A stretch of DNA of 64,000 nucleotides from Lewinellaceae bacterium (GTDB lineage Bacteria; Bacteroidota; Bacteroidia; Chitinophagales; Saprospiraceae): positions 186,001 through 250,000 of the forward strand of contig JACJYA010000010.1 of assembly GCA_020636315.1 (NCBI GenBank). The letters run 5' to 3'. Positions 1 to 8,734 of this stretch are shown here, in pieces (position 1 is the first letter of the stretch; every line of letters starts with the position of its first letter). Both the position numbers and the translations under genes were made by a program. The notes beneath the pieces were generated by a model. That model made no database searches. It was not told where the DNA came from and saw only the letters and a list, made by a program, of their open reading frames with translations.

Positions 1-2691
1 CCAGCCCGGGCAGAGGAACTCGCCCTGGCTGGCCACTCTTCAAATGTCCTTGCTCTTGCCTTTTCATCGGATGGCAGGCAGCTTGTTTCGGGTTCCCTCG
101 AAGATATCATCATCTGGAACCTGGCCGATGGCAGCCGGGCCGGCGCCCTTACCGGACACACGCAGGCGGTCAATGCCGTGGCTTTTTCTCCGGACAACTC
201 CCGTATAGCTTCTGCATCTGCCGATAACAGCCTGAAAGTCTGGAGCGTCAACACCCGGCAGCCCATACTGACCCTGCTGGGCCACACCGATGAAGTTTCC
301 GGCGTCCGCTTCTCTCCCGACGGATCCAGGCTAATCTCGGCTTCTTATGACCAAACCGCCAGGATCTGGGACGCACAAACCGGGCGCCTGCTGCATACCT
401 TACAAGGGCACAGCGGATGGCTGGGGGCTGCTGTTTTTTCTCCGGATGGAAAGAAAGCCGCTACCTGTGCCGCCGATGGGGAAATAACGGTATGGGATTT
501 GGCCGCCGGGCCAGACGGCTTCTCCATAGCCTGGGCCCCAAAAAAGATCCGGGGGCTTTCTCTTTCCACGGATCATTCAATAGCCCTGGCCGCCACGGAT
601 AAGGAAATCGTGGTTTGGGATATGGAAGGCCGGAAAGAATGGCGCCGAATTCAGGCAGAGGAGCGTTCGGCTTCCGGAAAACTGTTGAATACCACTTCCG
701 AAATATATTCAGCAGCCCTTTCCCCCGATGGTAAAACGGCGTTAACGGCTTCAAATGTCATCCGGTGCTGGGATCTCACTTCCGGGCAGGAATCCTTCAC
801 CCTCACCGGGCATAAAGGGAATATCAACTTTGTTGACTTTTTTGCCGAAGGCTCCAGGATCATTTCCGCTTCCGATGATGGCACCGTAAAGATCTGGGAT
901 GCCGCCGGTAAAAGGGCGTTGGTTTCCTTCTCCGGCCCCTCGGGCCATAACGCCATATCGGCAATGGCGAGCCGGGATGGCTCCAAAGTCATTGCTTTGT
1001 TTGAATTTGGCCAGGGCCAGGCAGACAGGGGCCAATCATCAGAAAGGAATTTCGACCCTTCCTTGTTCTCCGGAGAAGTGATCGTCTGGGATGTTCAGGA
1101 AAAAAAGAAAGTATTCAGCTCCAGAGGGCTGATACTCGGCGACGTGGAACTGACAAGCGCCGCCATCTCACCCGACGGCTCAAAAATTGCCATTGGAACA
1201 GGGATTTCCGGAGAATTTGGTTCACTGGTAGCGGGAGTTAACATCTGGAACATCGCAAGAAGGAAACCCAGGCTTTTACTCCGGGATACGCTTTTTGGAG
1301 GCAAAATTACCACCCTCGGTTTTTCACCCGATGGCAATGAAATTGTCTTTGGAGGAAGTGAAGGATATGGCGGTTATTCGAATGGCCTGGAAACGGAAGG
1401 ATATTTTCCACTGAACCGCAGAGGCCCCGCTTTCCTGTCCATTTTTTTTTCGAACGATGGGCGACAGATCATCGGCTTGACGGAAGACGGCGGAATACGC
1501 ATCTGGGACAAAAAGGAAATGGCCGGAGGTAGAGATGATGGCGCCCTGTTACCCCTGCCTGTTCACCGGTCGGAAGTGGTTGCCGCAGCCTTGTCACCCG
1601 ACGGAACCTTACTGGCCAGCGCTTCCACCCGGAAGGAAGGTATTATGATCTGGAACATGGACGATGGTTCCCTGGCTAACAACATTACCGGACTTTCGGA
1701 CAAAGTGAATAGTATTGCCTTTTCGCCTGACGGGAAAAACATCGCCGCCCTTTCCGGGAGCGAAGTCAAAGTTTGGAGCCTGGACGGTAAAATGGAGCCT
1801 GTTACCACCACCGGAAGCCGTTTTGCTGAGTTCTCTCCCGACGGAAGCCAACTGGCCTGCGGAGACGGCAATGGCCTGAAAATATGGAATTGGGCCTCCC
1901 CCGCCGGAGACAGCATCATTTTTGCCGGGCATACCGGCCCTATCAACCACGCGGCCTTTTCTCCTGATGGCACTTTGATCGCTTCGGCTTCCAGCGACAA
2001 TACCGTACGGTTGTGGCTACTGGTGAACGGGCCTGCCGGGGCCGCCAGCCTGAATTTCCCTGATGAGGTGGTTCAGGTTGCCTTTTCCCCCGACAGCCAT
2101 CTGATGGCCACGCTTTCCGGAGATAGTATCCGGGTATGGGCCGCAGATGGCCTTCAGCAATTATTTAGCGCTGAGGGAAAAGATTTCATCCGTTTTTCCC
2201 CGGATGGAAAGAACCTCATCACCGGGAATGAAGAAGGCGGCCTTCTGATACTGAACCTGCGAACGGGAAAAGGCATACAGAACAAGCCCACCGGGCAACT
2301 GCTTTCCGCTTTTTTTCATCCGAACCCAAAATATCAACAGCTTATCCTGATCTCAAAAGACGGAGACAAAACGATGGCCCGCACTCAATTCCTGGATGCG
2401 AAAGGGCTGATAGCCAAAGCCGAGGATAATTACCAGATTGACGAGCTGCTTCCTGATCAGATCAGAGAATACGGCCTGGAAACTGGCTTCCCTTACGCCG
2501 GGATACTGGATGCCAACGGAATGCCTACTCCCCTGATCGGGGAAAGCAAACCCATCAGAATGGAACGGTACCGGGATTATTTTGCCGAACAGGCCGCAAA
2601 AACAGCTGATAAGGCGGAAAAGGAAAGATACCAGAAAATAATCACGGCACTGGACGAAGCCCTGGCACAGTTCGATCAGGGCAGCCGATAG
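1..2691 (+). CDS. WD40 repeat protein, 5' end outside window
   Basis: The frame is open from base 1 to a TAG at 2689, giving 896 residues with no start in the window. Almost the whole length is WD40 repeats: about fifteen blades carrying FSPDG, GHT and (I/V)W(D/N) motifs, enough for two seven-bladed beta-propellers. The last ~110 residues (from about base 2350) lose the repeat pattern and become charged and helical. WD40 propellers are protein-interaction platforms. In Bacteroidota such long arrays often follow an N-terminal effector or NTPase domain (STAND, caspase-like or kinase), but that part is not visible here. There is no signal peptide to judge. Repeat assignment is secure; the role is unknown. 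Confidence 0.9.
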   Translation, partial: PARAEELALAGHSSNVLALAFSSDGRQLVSGSLEDIIIWNLADGSRAGALTGHTQAVNAVAFSPDNSRIASASADNSLKVWSVNTRQPILTLLGHTDEVSGVRFSPDGSRLISASYDQTARIWDAQTGRLLHTLQGHSGWLGAAVFSPDGKKAATCAADGEITVWDLAAGPDGFSIAWAPKKIRGLSLSTDHSIALAATDKEIVVWDMEGRKEWRRIQAEERSASGKLLNTTSEIYSAALSPDGKTALTASNVIRCWDLTSGQESFTLTGHKGNINFVDFFAEGSRIISASDDGTVKIWDAAGKRALVSFSGPSGHNAISAMASRDGSKVIALFEFGQGQADRGQSSERNFDPSLFSGEVIVWDVQEKKKVFSSRGLILGDVELTSAAISPDGSKIAIGTGISGEFGSLVAGVNIWNIARRKPRLLLRDTLFGGKITTLGFSPDGNEIVFGGSEGYGGYSNGLETEGYFPLNRRGPAFLSIFFSNDGRQIIGLTEDGGIRIWDKKEMAGGRDDGALLPLPVHRSEVVAAALSPDGTLLASASTRKEGIMIWNMDDGSLANNITGLSDKVNSIAFSPDGKNIAALSGSEVKVWSLDGKMEPVTTTGSRFAEFSPDGSQLACGDGNGLKIWNWASPAGDSIIFAGHTGPINHAAFSPDGTLIASASSDNTVRLWLLVNGPAGAASLNFPDEVVQVAFSPDSHLMATLSGDSIRVWAADGLQQLFSAEGKDFIRFSPDGKNLITGNEEGGLLILNLRTGKGIQNKPTGQLLSAFFHPNPKYQQLILISKDGDKTMARTQFLDAKGLIAKAEDNYQIDELLPDQIREYGLETGFPYAGILDANGMPTPLIGESKPIRMERYRDYFAEQAAKTADKAEKERYQKIITALDEALAQFDQGSR

Positions 2692-2844
2692 TAGCCACAG
2701 AGCCTTGTATCCCATCCTGGCCTCCGGATAACGGCCGGAACACAGAACCCATTGATCCTCCGGTTCACGGCCAGGGGAAAATGACAAACCTCATTGCCTG
2801 CTCGAGGAAAAGGCCAGAAATTGAGCGGCAAAAACCCGCAGCAC

Positions 2845-3441
2845 ATGAATCCTCTCTCCTGGCGCTTTTTCTTTACCACTCTCTCCATAGGCCTGCCTCT
2901 GGAAGAGATCGTCGATGAAGTACGCGATTTCGATGAGCGATTCGGCATCATCCTTCAAAAGCACCTGGCTGTACTGGGCTGGTGGTGTTTCATCAACCTG
3001 GCCGTGGGGGTGCCCGGCCTTTTCCTCGTAAAAGGCTGGCTTTGGTACTTCATGCTCATGAACATGACGTGGGGTGTGATCAACTTTACCGTCATTCTCT
3101 GGATCTTTGACCACACTTTTCTCCGGCGTTTTGTGGAAGGCAATGTCTTTCAGCGCTTTGAGGTGCAGCGCCACGTCGAACAGATGCTGCTACTCAACAT
3201 CGGGCTGGACACGGCTTACATCTTTGCCGGCCTTTGGCTGAAGGCCCTTGCGGCCATACCGGGTATGAACTTTCCGGAACTGTGGCTGGGGTTCGGCTGG
3301 TCGGTCATCCTTCAGGGCGCCTTCCTGTTCATCCACGATAACATATTCCACTATCTGCACAGGGCTAATTTCCGAAAGTGCAGGCCTTTTCTTGAGGATG
3401 TGATGGAGACACAGCTGGAGTTGAGGAGGCAGGGGGTATGA
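2845..3441 (+). CDS. Small integral membrane protein, unknown function
   Basis: 198 residues from the first in-frame ATG at 2845; longer readings would need a TTG start at 2794. Four hydrophobic stretches (roughly residues 42-62, 66-90, 118-142 and 155-175) suggest four membrane helices. The N-terminal 35 residues are acidic and amphipathic. The segment between helices 2 and 3 is charged and contains His residues (QRHVEQ). The C-terminal tail contains HDNIFHYLHR and is probably cytoplasmic. The gene stands alone, 153 bases after the WD40 gene and facing the convergent toxin/antitoxin pair. I do not recognise the family with certainty; it looks like an uncharacterised Bacteroidota membrane protein. 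Confidence 0.7.
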   Translation: MNPLSWRFFFTTLSIGLPLEEIVDEVRDFDERFGIILQKHLAVLGWWCFINLAVGVPGLFLVKGWLWYFMLMNMTWGVINFTVILWIFDHTFLRRFVEGNVFQRFEVQRHVEQMLLLNIGLDTAYIFAGLWLKALAAIPGMNFPELWLGFGWSVILQGAFLFIHDNIFHYLHRANFRKCRPFLEDVMETQLELRRQGV

Positions 3442-3612
3442 ATGATGTATATGTGAGAGAACTCCTGGAGCCTCCCGAAACCATTCAGGGACAGGCTTCA
3501 CAAGCGGGAACAGTGTTCCGGATTAGTAGTACGTTTTAGGTAAAAAAATTGGCGGTTTTGCTTCCAAAGTAACCAACTTAACTTTTCGGAGCAGCCTCGT
3601 AAGTACAAAATC

Positions 3613-4067
3613 CTAAAAAGCCATACCCTCCATAATAAGCTTGATATAGGAAGGATTAAGGTGATTAAAATCATTATCAGTGGTAAATAAGTGCGCCTTT
3701 ATCACATGCGCAGTTGCAGCAATCCAAAGGTCGTTTTTACCCATATTCCTGGCGGACATTCCTTCCGGCAAGGATCGCCCGGGTAATTTGTTCTGACTAT
3801 AAGCATCAATTTCAGCATACGCTTGAATGATGTTTTTTTAGCTATAGCCAAAGGATGTATAGCCTGAAGCGTATTTTCCAGTTGCTTCATTTTTTTGACG
3901 CCCCATTGCCTTTGCTTGGCTAATGAATAAATTTCACCAATAGATACAATAGAAAGAAAAACGCGGTTGGAAGGGCCCAAAAAACCATATTGTTCATCCA
4001 TCTGATTGTACAAATTCGATTCACGTATGTAATGAACTAAAATATTTGTGTCCCAAAGAAAATCCAT
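3613..4067 (-). pseudogene. PIN-domain (VapC-type) toxin, frameshifted
   Basis: The N-terminal part reads as a PIN RNase: MDFLWDTNILVHYIR with the first acidic residue Asp6, and GEI with Glu45. After Lys78 the annotated frame turns into non-homologous sequence and stops at 3702. The -1 frame continues perfectly with AYAEIDAYSQ, the PIN motif NDLWIAA, and TTDNDF, ending at a TAG at 3613-3615. The frames meet at a run of seven A on the coding strand (about 3832-3838). One extra A would restore a 151-residue VapC. It could be a true inactivating indel, a homopolymer sequencing error, phase variation or -1 ribosomal slippage. The gene overlaps the upstream antitoxin by one base (TAATG). Confidence 0.8.
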
Positions 4068-4342
4068 TATCTCGACAACATTTTTACCAATTCTTCAGCG
4101 GGTAATTCATCGTCCCAGATAGATCGAAGTGGTTCTAGTTCTGCCTCTTTTATTGCGTAGTAATCCAGGTCAAAAGGTTCTTCAAATCCTTCAATTCGAA
4201 GATTTGCAGTTAGATCTGATTCTTCCTGAAATTCCCTGATCCACTCTTGTATAAGCATCATCTTCACCTCCTTTGGGAGTTGCCTGACAGCACTCAGGAT
4301 TTGTTCCATAGATAACTTAACCTGTATGGCATCCATATACAC
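4067..4342 (-). CDS. Putative antitoxin partner of the PIN toxin
   Basis: 91 residues, acidic. The first half has a helical pattern around MEQILSAVRQLPKEVKMMLI, resembling the short N-terminal motif of small antitoxins paired with PIN toxins. The rest (EPLRSIWDDELPAEEL) is the acidic tail that such antitoxins use to wrap the toxin active site. The stop TAA shares a base with the toxin ATG, indicating translational coupling. Met1 and Met3 are both possible starts. The call rests mainly on position, size and coupling; the DNA-binding family was not identified. Confidence 0.65.
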   Translation of the reverse strand: MYMDAIQVKLSMEQILSAVRQLPKEVKMMLIQEWIREFQEESDLTANLRIEGFEEPFDLDYYAIKEAELEPLRSIWDDELPAEELVKMLSR

Positions 4343-4585
4343 AAATTTTATCTTCCACTAACTGTTATGCAATATATCAAATTAATCCAATTCAAATTAA
4401 AAAGATTCCCATTGGCCTGAAGACATCTCTTCTTCTAATAAATCGAAATTTCCAGTATAATGAAATCGAATTGAATTGAAAAGGCATGATCTTTCTCAGT
4501 TCCGATTTGTTGAAAATTTGGCTGGGTTGATATCCGGAGCCTGTGAAGCGCTAATCAAGCCAGCCAAAAAAAAACCAATCACCCA

Positions 4586-5890
4586 ATGAAGATCAACATC
4601 CCGGAATCTGATAAAAAACGCATTGTCATCGTCGGAGGAGGTTTTGCCGGCCTGAAGCTGGCCCTTAAGCTCGCCCACCGGCAGGAATATCAGGTCGTCT
4701 TACTGGATAAGAACAATTACCACCAGTTTCAGCCCCTGTTCTATCAGGTGGCTATGGCGGGGCTGGAGCCCAGTTCCATCGTCTTCCCGCTGCGCAAGGC
4801 CTTTCGGAAGGACAAAGAGGTATATATCCGCGTCACGGAAGTGAAGGCGGTGCACCTGGAAAAAAAACAGCTGGAAACGACCGTAGGCCTTTGCAACTAT
4901 GATTATCTGGTGCTGGCTTTCGGTGCAGATACCAACTTCTTCGGCAATGAGAGGGTTGCCCGGCTTGCCATCCCGATGAAGTCTGTCTCCGAAGCGCTTT
5001 TCCTCCGCAACCGCATTCTATCCGATTTTGAGAAGGCCCTTTCCACCACCAATTACGAGGAGCGGCAGGGGCTGATGGACATCGTGGTGGTCGGTGGCGG
5101 CCCCACCGGCGTTGAAGTCTCCGGCGCCCTGGCGGAAATGAAGCGGTATGTATTTCCCAAGGATTATCCGGAACTGAACACCGATGAGATCGATATCTAC
5201 CTGATACAGGGCGGCGATCAGTTGCTGAACGGCATGTCTGAGGAATCTTCCCAAAAATCCATGGAATTCCTTTCCCAACTCGGCGTCGAGGTTCGCCTCA
5301 ACACCCTGGTGACGGATTTCGACGGGGAGTTCGTCCACATGAACGACGGAGAATCCATCCGCGCCCGCAAGGTGATCTGGGCGGCCGGCATTACCGGCAA
5401 TAAGATGGAGGGCATGCCGGAGTCCTGCCTTACCCGTGGCAACCGCATCAAAGTGAACCGCTTCAGCCAGGTGGAAGGCTATGACGATGTTTTCGCCATT
5501 GGCGATATCGCCTACATGGAGGAAGAGGCATATCCTCACGGGCATCCTCAGGTTGCGCAGGTGGCCATCCAACAGGCCAAAACCCTGGCCGATAACTTCA
5601 AGAACCTTCACCGGGGCAATACCCTTGTCCCGTTTTCCTACAAAGACCTGGGTTCAATGGCCACTGTCGGCCGTAACCGCGCTGTGGTTGACCTGCCCAA
5701 ATGGAAATTTCAGGGCGCCTTCGCCTGGCTGGTCTGGTTGCTGGTCCACCTGTTCCAGATCCTTGGAGTAAAGAATAAAGTTTTTATCTTTCTGAACTGG
5801 GTCTGGAATTACGTGACCTACGACCAGTCGCTCCGCCTCATCATCCGCCCCCGGGTGCCGAAAAGCGGGGAGGTGGAGGTGGAATCGTAG
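4586..5890 (+). CDS. ndh: Type II NADH dehydrogenase (NDH-2)
   Basis: 434 residues. This is a single-subunit, non-proton-pumping NADH:quinone oxidoreductase on the inner face of the membrane. It has an FAD-binding Rossmann motif GGGFAG (residues 17-22), a second dinucleotide fold VVVGGGPTGVEVSGALAEM (about 167-185) for NADH, and FAIGDIAYM (about 305), the typical C-terminal FAD contact. The C-terminal ~60 residues carry two hydrophobic helices (AWLVWLLVHLFQILG and KVFIFLNWVWNYVTY), the membrane anchor typical of Bacteroidota and cyanobacterial NDH-2. The length matches the family. The start is the ATG at 4586, just after an A-rich run and without a Shine-Dalgarno sequence. Monocistronic; an inverted-repeat region follows. 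Confidence 0.93.
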   Translation: MKINIPESDKKRIVIVGGGFAGLKLALKLAHRQEYQVVLLDKNNYHQFQPLFYQVAMAGLEPSSIVFPLRKAFRKDKEVYIRVTEVKAVHLEKKQLETTVGLCNYDYLVLAFGADTNFFGNERVARLAIPMKSVSEALFLRNRILSDFEKALSTTNYEERQGLMDIVVVGGGPTGVEVSGALAEMKRYVFPKDYPELNTDEIDIYLIQGGDQLLNGMSEESSQKSMEFLSQLGVEVRLNTLVTDFDGEFVHMNDGESIRARKVIWAAGITGNKMEGMPESCLTRGNRIKVNRFSQVEGYDDVFAIGDIAYMEEEAYPHGHPQVAQVAIQQAKTLADNFKNLHRGNTLVPFSYKDLGSMATVGRNRAVVDLPKWKFQGAFAWLVWLLVHLFQILGVKNKVFIFLNWVWNYVTYDQSLRLIIRPRVPKSGEVEVES

Positions 5891-5905
5891 TTACAAACCT
5901 TATGG

Positions 5906-6065
5906 CTGGATGGTTCTGGACTTTGGACGTGCCCCATTTGAAGTCGGAAGTGGGAAATCGGAAGTCGGAACTTGGGTCCAAATAGGTGCTCAACGCCTGT
6001 TTTTCCGCCTTCCGCCTTCCGATTTCCGACTTTACCCTAGGACCATCCAAAGTCCAGGATGGTTG
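5906..6065. repeat. Large imperfect inverted repeat downstream of ndh
   Basis: Two nested arm pairs flank a ~30-base centre. The inner arms are GGAAGTCGG-type repeats at 5940-5970 against their reverse complement at 6003-6033 (GATTTCCGACTTT). The outer arms share CTGGACTTTGGA at 5916-5927 and TCCAAAGTCCAG at 6046-6057. The region is non-coding. It could act as a strong mRNA 3' hairpin or be a decayed palindromic insertion. Confidence 0.6.
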
Positions 6066-6184
6066 AATTGTCAGATGGTTGCCTGGTAGCAGCCTCCATT
6101 CTGGTAACAATCTAACCCCGCTATATGCCTCCGTATCGCCAACAATCTAATAATACAACCATTTGCCCCGCAAAAATTAACACC

Positions 6185-7162
6185 ATGAATAAGCTACTGA
6201 TCTTTTTGGCCCTGCTATTCACCACTCCCCTGTTCAGCCAGCAGCGGGTGAGGCCCAACCCGGCTGATGTCGAATCCGTCGATGCCATTATTACCGCCTT
6301 GTACGACGTGATCAGCGGGCCGGCCGGCCAGGAGCGGAACTGGGACCGCCTTCGCAGCCTCTTCACGCGGGAAGCCCGCCTGATGAATGTTTATCTGAAC
6401 CAGGATGGCCTGACCGGTATGCTCACCATGACCCTGGAAGACTACATCCTGCGCGCGGAAAAACCTTTTATGGAAAAGGGCTTCTTCGAACGGGAACTCA
6501 ACCGGGAAACCGATCATTTTGGGTTCATTACCCAGGTTTTTTCCACCTATGAATCCAGAAATGAAAAAGAGGGGCCAGTCGTTGCCCGGGGGATCAACAG
6601 CATCCAGTTGGTGGAACACAGCGGCCGTTTCTGGATCGCCAACATCCTCTGGAATGAGGAAACGGAAGGCTACCCCATCCCGGCCGAATACCTGCCCCGC
6701 TTTAACCAAAAGACGGTCAATCACGAAGGGGAAACCATTATGGTAGGTAAGGTTAACCGCATCGGCCTGAAACAGGAACCTTATGGGTTCTGGTTCAACA
6801 CGGAATACGAAGATTACAAAGTTGACAAGGGCAGCCTGGAAGGGGTAAAGGAAGCGCTGAAAGATGTGGACATCCTCGCCTTCATGGGCACCTGGTGCTC
6901 CGACAGCCAGCGGGAAGTGCCCCGCTTTTTCAAGATCCTGGATCAAATTGGTTTTGACCTGAAAAAATTCCAGCTCGTTGCACTCAGCAACCATCCGGAC
7001 CAATATAAGGAAAGCCCGCAGCACGAAGAGAAGGGCTGGAATATCGAATACGTACCCACCTTTATTTTTCTTAAAGACGGTAAAGAACTGGGGCGCATCG
7101 TAGAAGCTCCGGAAGGGAGCCTGGAAAAAGACATGAAGAAAATACTGATGGGTGGAAAGTAA
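6185..7162 (+). CDS. Secreted NTF2-like/thioredoxin-like fusion
   Basis: 325 residues from the ATG at 6185, chosen because it begins a clear signal peptide (MNKLLIFLALLFTTPLFSQ). Residues ~28-175 resemble an NTF2/SnoaL-like fold (VDAIITALYDVISG, then SIQLVEHSGRFWIANI). Residues ~205-325 are a thioredoxin fold: FMGTWCSDSQREVP, with Cys238 and Ser241 in place of the usual CxxC, and the cis-Pro loop VPTFIF. A WCxxS site cannot form the internal disulfide of a normal thioredoxin. The protein may work as a monothiol enzyme or a binding fold. It should act in the periplasm or be surface exposed. Monocistronic. The domain calls come from motifs; the NTF2 part is less certain. Confidence 0.75.
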   Translation: MNKLLIFLALLFTTPLFSQQRVRPNPADVESVDAIITALYDVISGPAGQERNWDRLRSLFTREARLMNVYLNQDGLTGMLTMTLEDYILRAEKPFMEKGFFERELNRETDHFGFITQVFSTYESRNEKEGPVVARGINSIQLVEHSGRFWIANILWNEETEGYPIPAEYLPRFNQKTVNHEGETIMVGKVNRIGLKQEPYGFWFNTEYEDYKVDKGSLEGVKEALKDVDILAFMGTWCSDSQREVPRFFKILDQIGFDLKKFQLVALSNHPDQYKESPQHEEKGWNIEYVPTFIFLKDGKELGRIVEAPEGSLEKDMKKILMGGK

Positions 7163-7202
7163 GCAAACTCTTATTTCCGGAATGTAAAAAATCAGGCGCC
7201 TC

Positions 7203-7218
7203 GTTGATAATTATCAAC
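7203..7218. promoter_or_regulatory. Perfect 16-base palindrome (possible operator)
   Basis: GTTGATAATTATCAAC is a perfect palindrome about 90 bases upstream of the HmuY-like gene and 40 bases after the preceding stop. It has the size and symmetry of a dimeric regulator site. No loop is present, so it is a poor terminator. No regulator is identified. Confidence 0.3.
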
Positions 7219-7308
7219 AGATGTTTGGAAAACACTGTCTAAATTGCCGAATCACATCCGATTGGAAGCCTCCGTTGGAGGAACATTTTACATCAAAACC
7301 TAAGCACG

Positions 7309-8589
7309 ATGAAAACTTTATTTACCCTTTTCCTGATCGCAATTTTAAGCCTTACCCACCTGAACGCCCAGGAATCTGTATTGGTCTCTGTTGGCGCTTC
7401 CTATTCGCACCAGTCCTATTACACCCTTGCAGACAACACCAAGAACATTGTGGCCAATGAATCCTGGGACCTGGCATTTACCACTGCGCCGGGCACGGCC
7501 GGCGTTTTCTTAAATGAAGCCGCCACCGCCTCCTTCACCGGAGAAGCCCCTGAACTGAGGCTCTACTATGCTCCCGTTAACAACTTTTCAGAGGAAGTTG
7601 ACCCGATGATCCTTGGAGACAGCCTGTATAATGCCGAAATAGACTGGGAAAACGGCGCCTTCAACAGTTTAAAAATAGAAGGCGGCCCTGATGACTATGG
7701 CTGGGGAACTTACGACGCCGGCACCCAAACGATCCAGGGCTCTCAAATATTTGCTCTCAAGCTGAGATCCGGAGCCTGGAAAAAAGTCTTCATAGAATCG
7801 CTGGCCAATGACATCTACACCTTCAAATATGCGGACCTGAACGGCGCCAATGAAAAGACGTTCACCATCAACAAAGCTGACTTTGCCGGAAGCCCGTTTG
7901 CCTATTTCTCCCTGGACACCGAATTGGCCACCGCCAGCCCTGCCGGCTGGGACCTGCTGTTCACCCGCTACCGCACTGCCCTTGACCCCGGCACCGGAGA
8001 GATTGTTCAGTATATGGTTACCGGTGTCCTCAACGGACTGGGCGCAGAGGCGGCGGAAGCCCGTAATGTTGATCCGCTGACGATTGATCACGAGCCCTAC
8101 CTGGACAGCCTCAGCACCCAGCTTGACATCATTGGGCAGGATTGGAAGTTCTTCGACCTGGGTTCTTTTTCCTGGATCGTGGACCTGAACCGGGCCTTCT
8201 TCGTCAAAACGGCCGAAAACCGGCTCTGGAAGATATTCTTTTACGATTTTGGCGGTTCGAGCACCGGGAATTTCACCTTTGAAAAAACCGACCTCGGCCT
8301 GGTTTCCAGTGTGGAAGCGCCTGCCAGCAATTTTGTTGACTTTGGCATCTTTCCCAACCCGGTGGCTGATGAAATGACGGTTTCCTTTTCCTTAAAAGAA
8401 AGCAGGAAGAACCTGCAACTGTCCCTCTGTAATTCATTGGGGCAGCCGGTATGGCAATCCTCAGTGCAAGGCAACGAAGGGCTGAATGTTCTGAACCTGC
8501 GACCCGGCGGAGAACTGCCTTCCGGAATTTACCACCTTACGGTTGGCGCCGGCAATGACCTGATCACTAAAAAAGTAATGGTCAGGTAG
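7309..8589 (+). CDS. HmuY-like secreted protein with type A T9SS sorting domain
   Basis: 426 residues. It starts with a signal peptide (MKTLFTLFLIAILSLTHLNAQ). The body has two WDLxFT motifs (SWDLAFTT near residue 49 and GWDLLFTRY near 215) and long beta-rich segments, the pattern of the HmuY family of haem-binding or surface proteins. The last ~75 residues begin FGIFPNPVADEMTV and end IYHLTVGAGNDLITKKVMVR, a classical type A C-terminal signal for type IX secretion, removed as the protein is attached to the surface. Haem binding is only inferred from the family. There is no TonB receptor neighbour, unlike Porphyromonas hmuYR. Confidence 0.82.
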   Translation: MKTLFTLFLIAILSLTHLNAQESVLVSVGASYSHQSYYTLADNTKNIVANESWDLAFTTAPGTAGVFLNEAATASFTGEAPELRLYYAPVNNFSEEVDPMILGDSLYNAEIDWENGAFNSLKIEGGPDDYGWGTYDAGTQTIQGSQIFALKLRSGAWKKVFIESLANDIYTFKYADLNGANEKTFTINKADFAGSPFAYFSLDTELATASPAGWDLLFTRYRTALDPGTGEIVQYMVTGVLNGLGAEAAEARNVDPLTIDHEPYLDSLSTQLDIIGQDWKFFDLGSFSWIVDLNRAFFVKTAENRLWKIFFYDFGGSSTGNFTFEKTDLGLVSSVEAPASNFVDFGIFPNPVADEMTVSFSLKESRKNLQLSLCNSLGQPVWQSSVQGNEGLNVLNLRPGGELPSGIYHLTVGAGNDLITKKVMVR

Positions 8590-8734
8590 GGAGCCCGGAT
8601 ACCGGCAGGCGAACACGAGGTATTCCGGAGAAAGGCCATGGATTGGCTCGTGTCCGCCTGCCACCTTCTTTCATCTGGCTTCAAATAATCCGCGTTTCTT
8701 TTTGTATATTGTACCTTCCTGTAAACGACGAATA

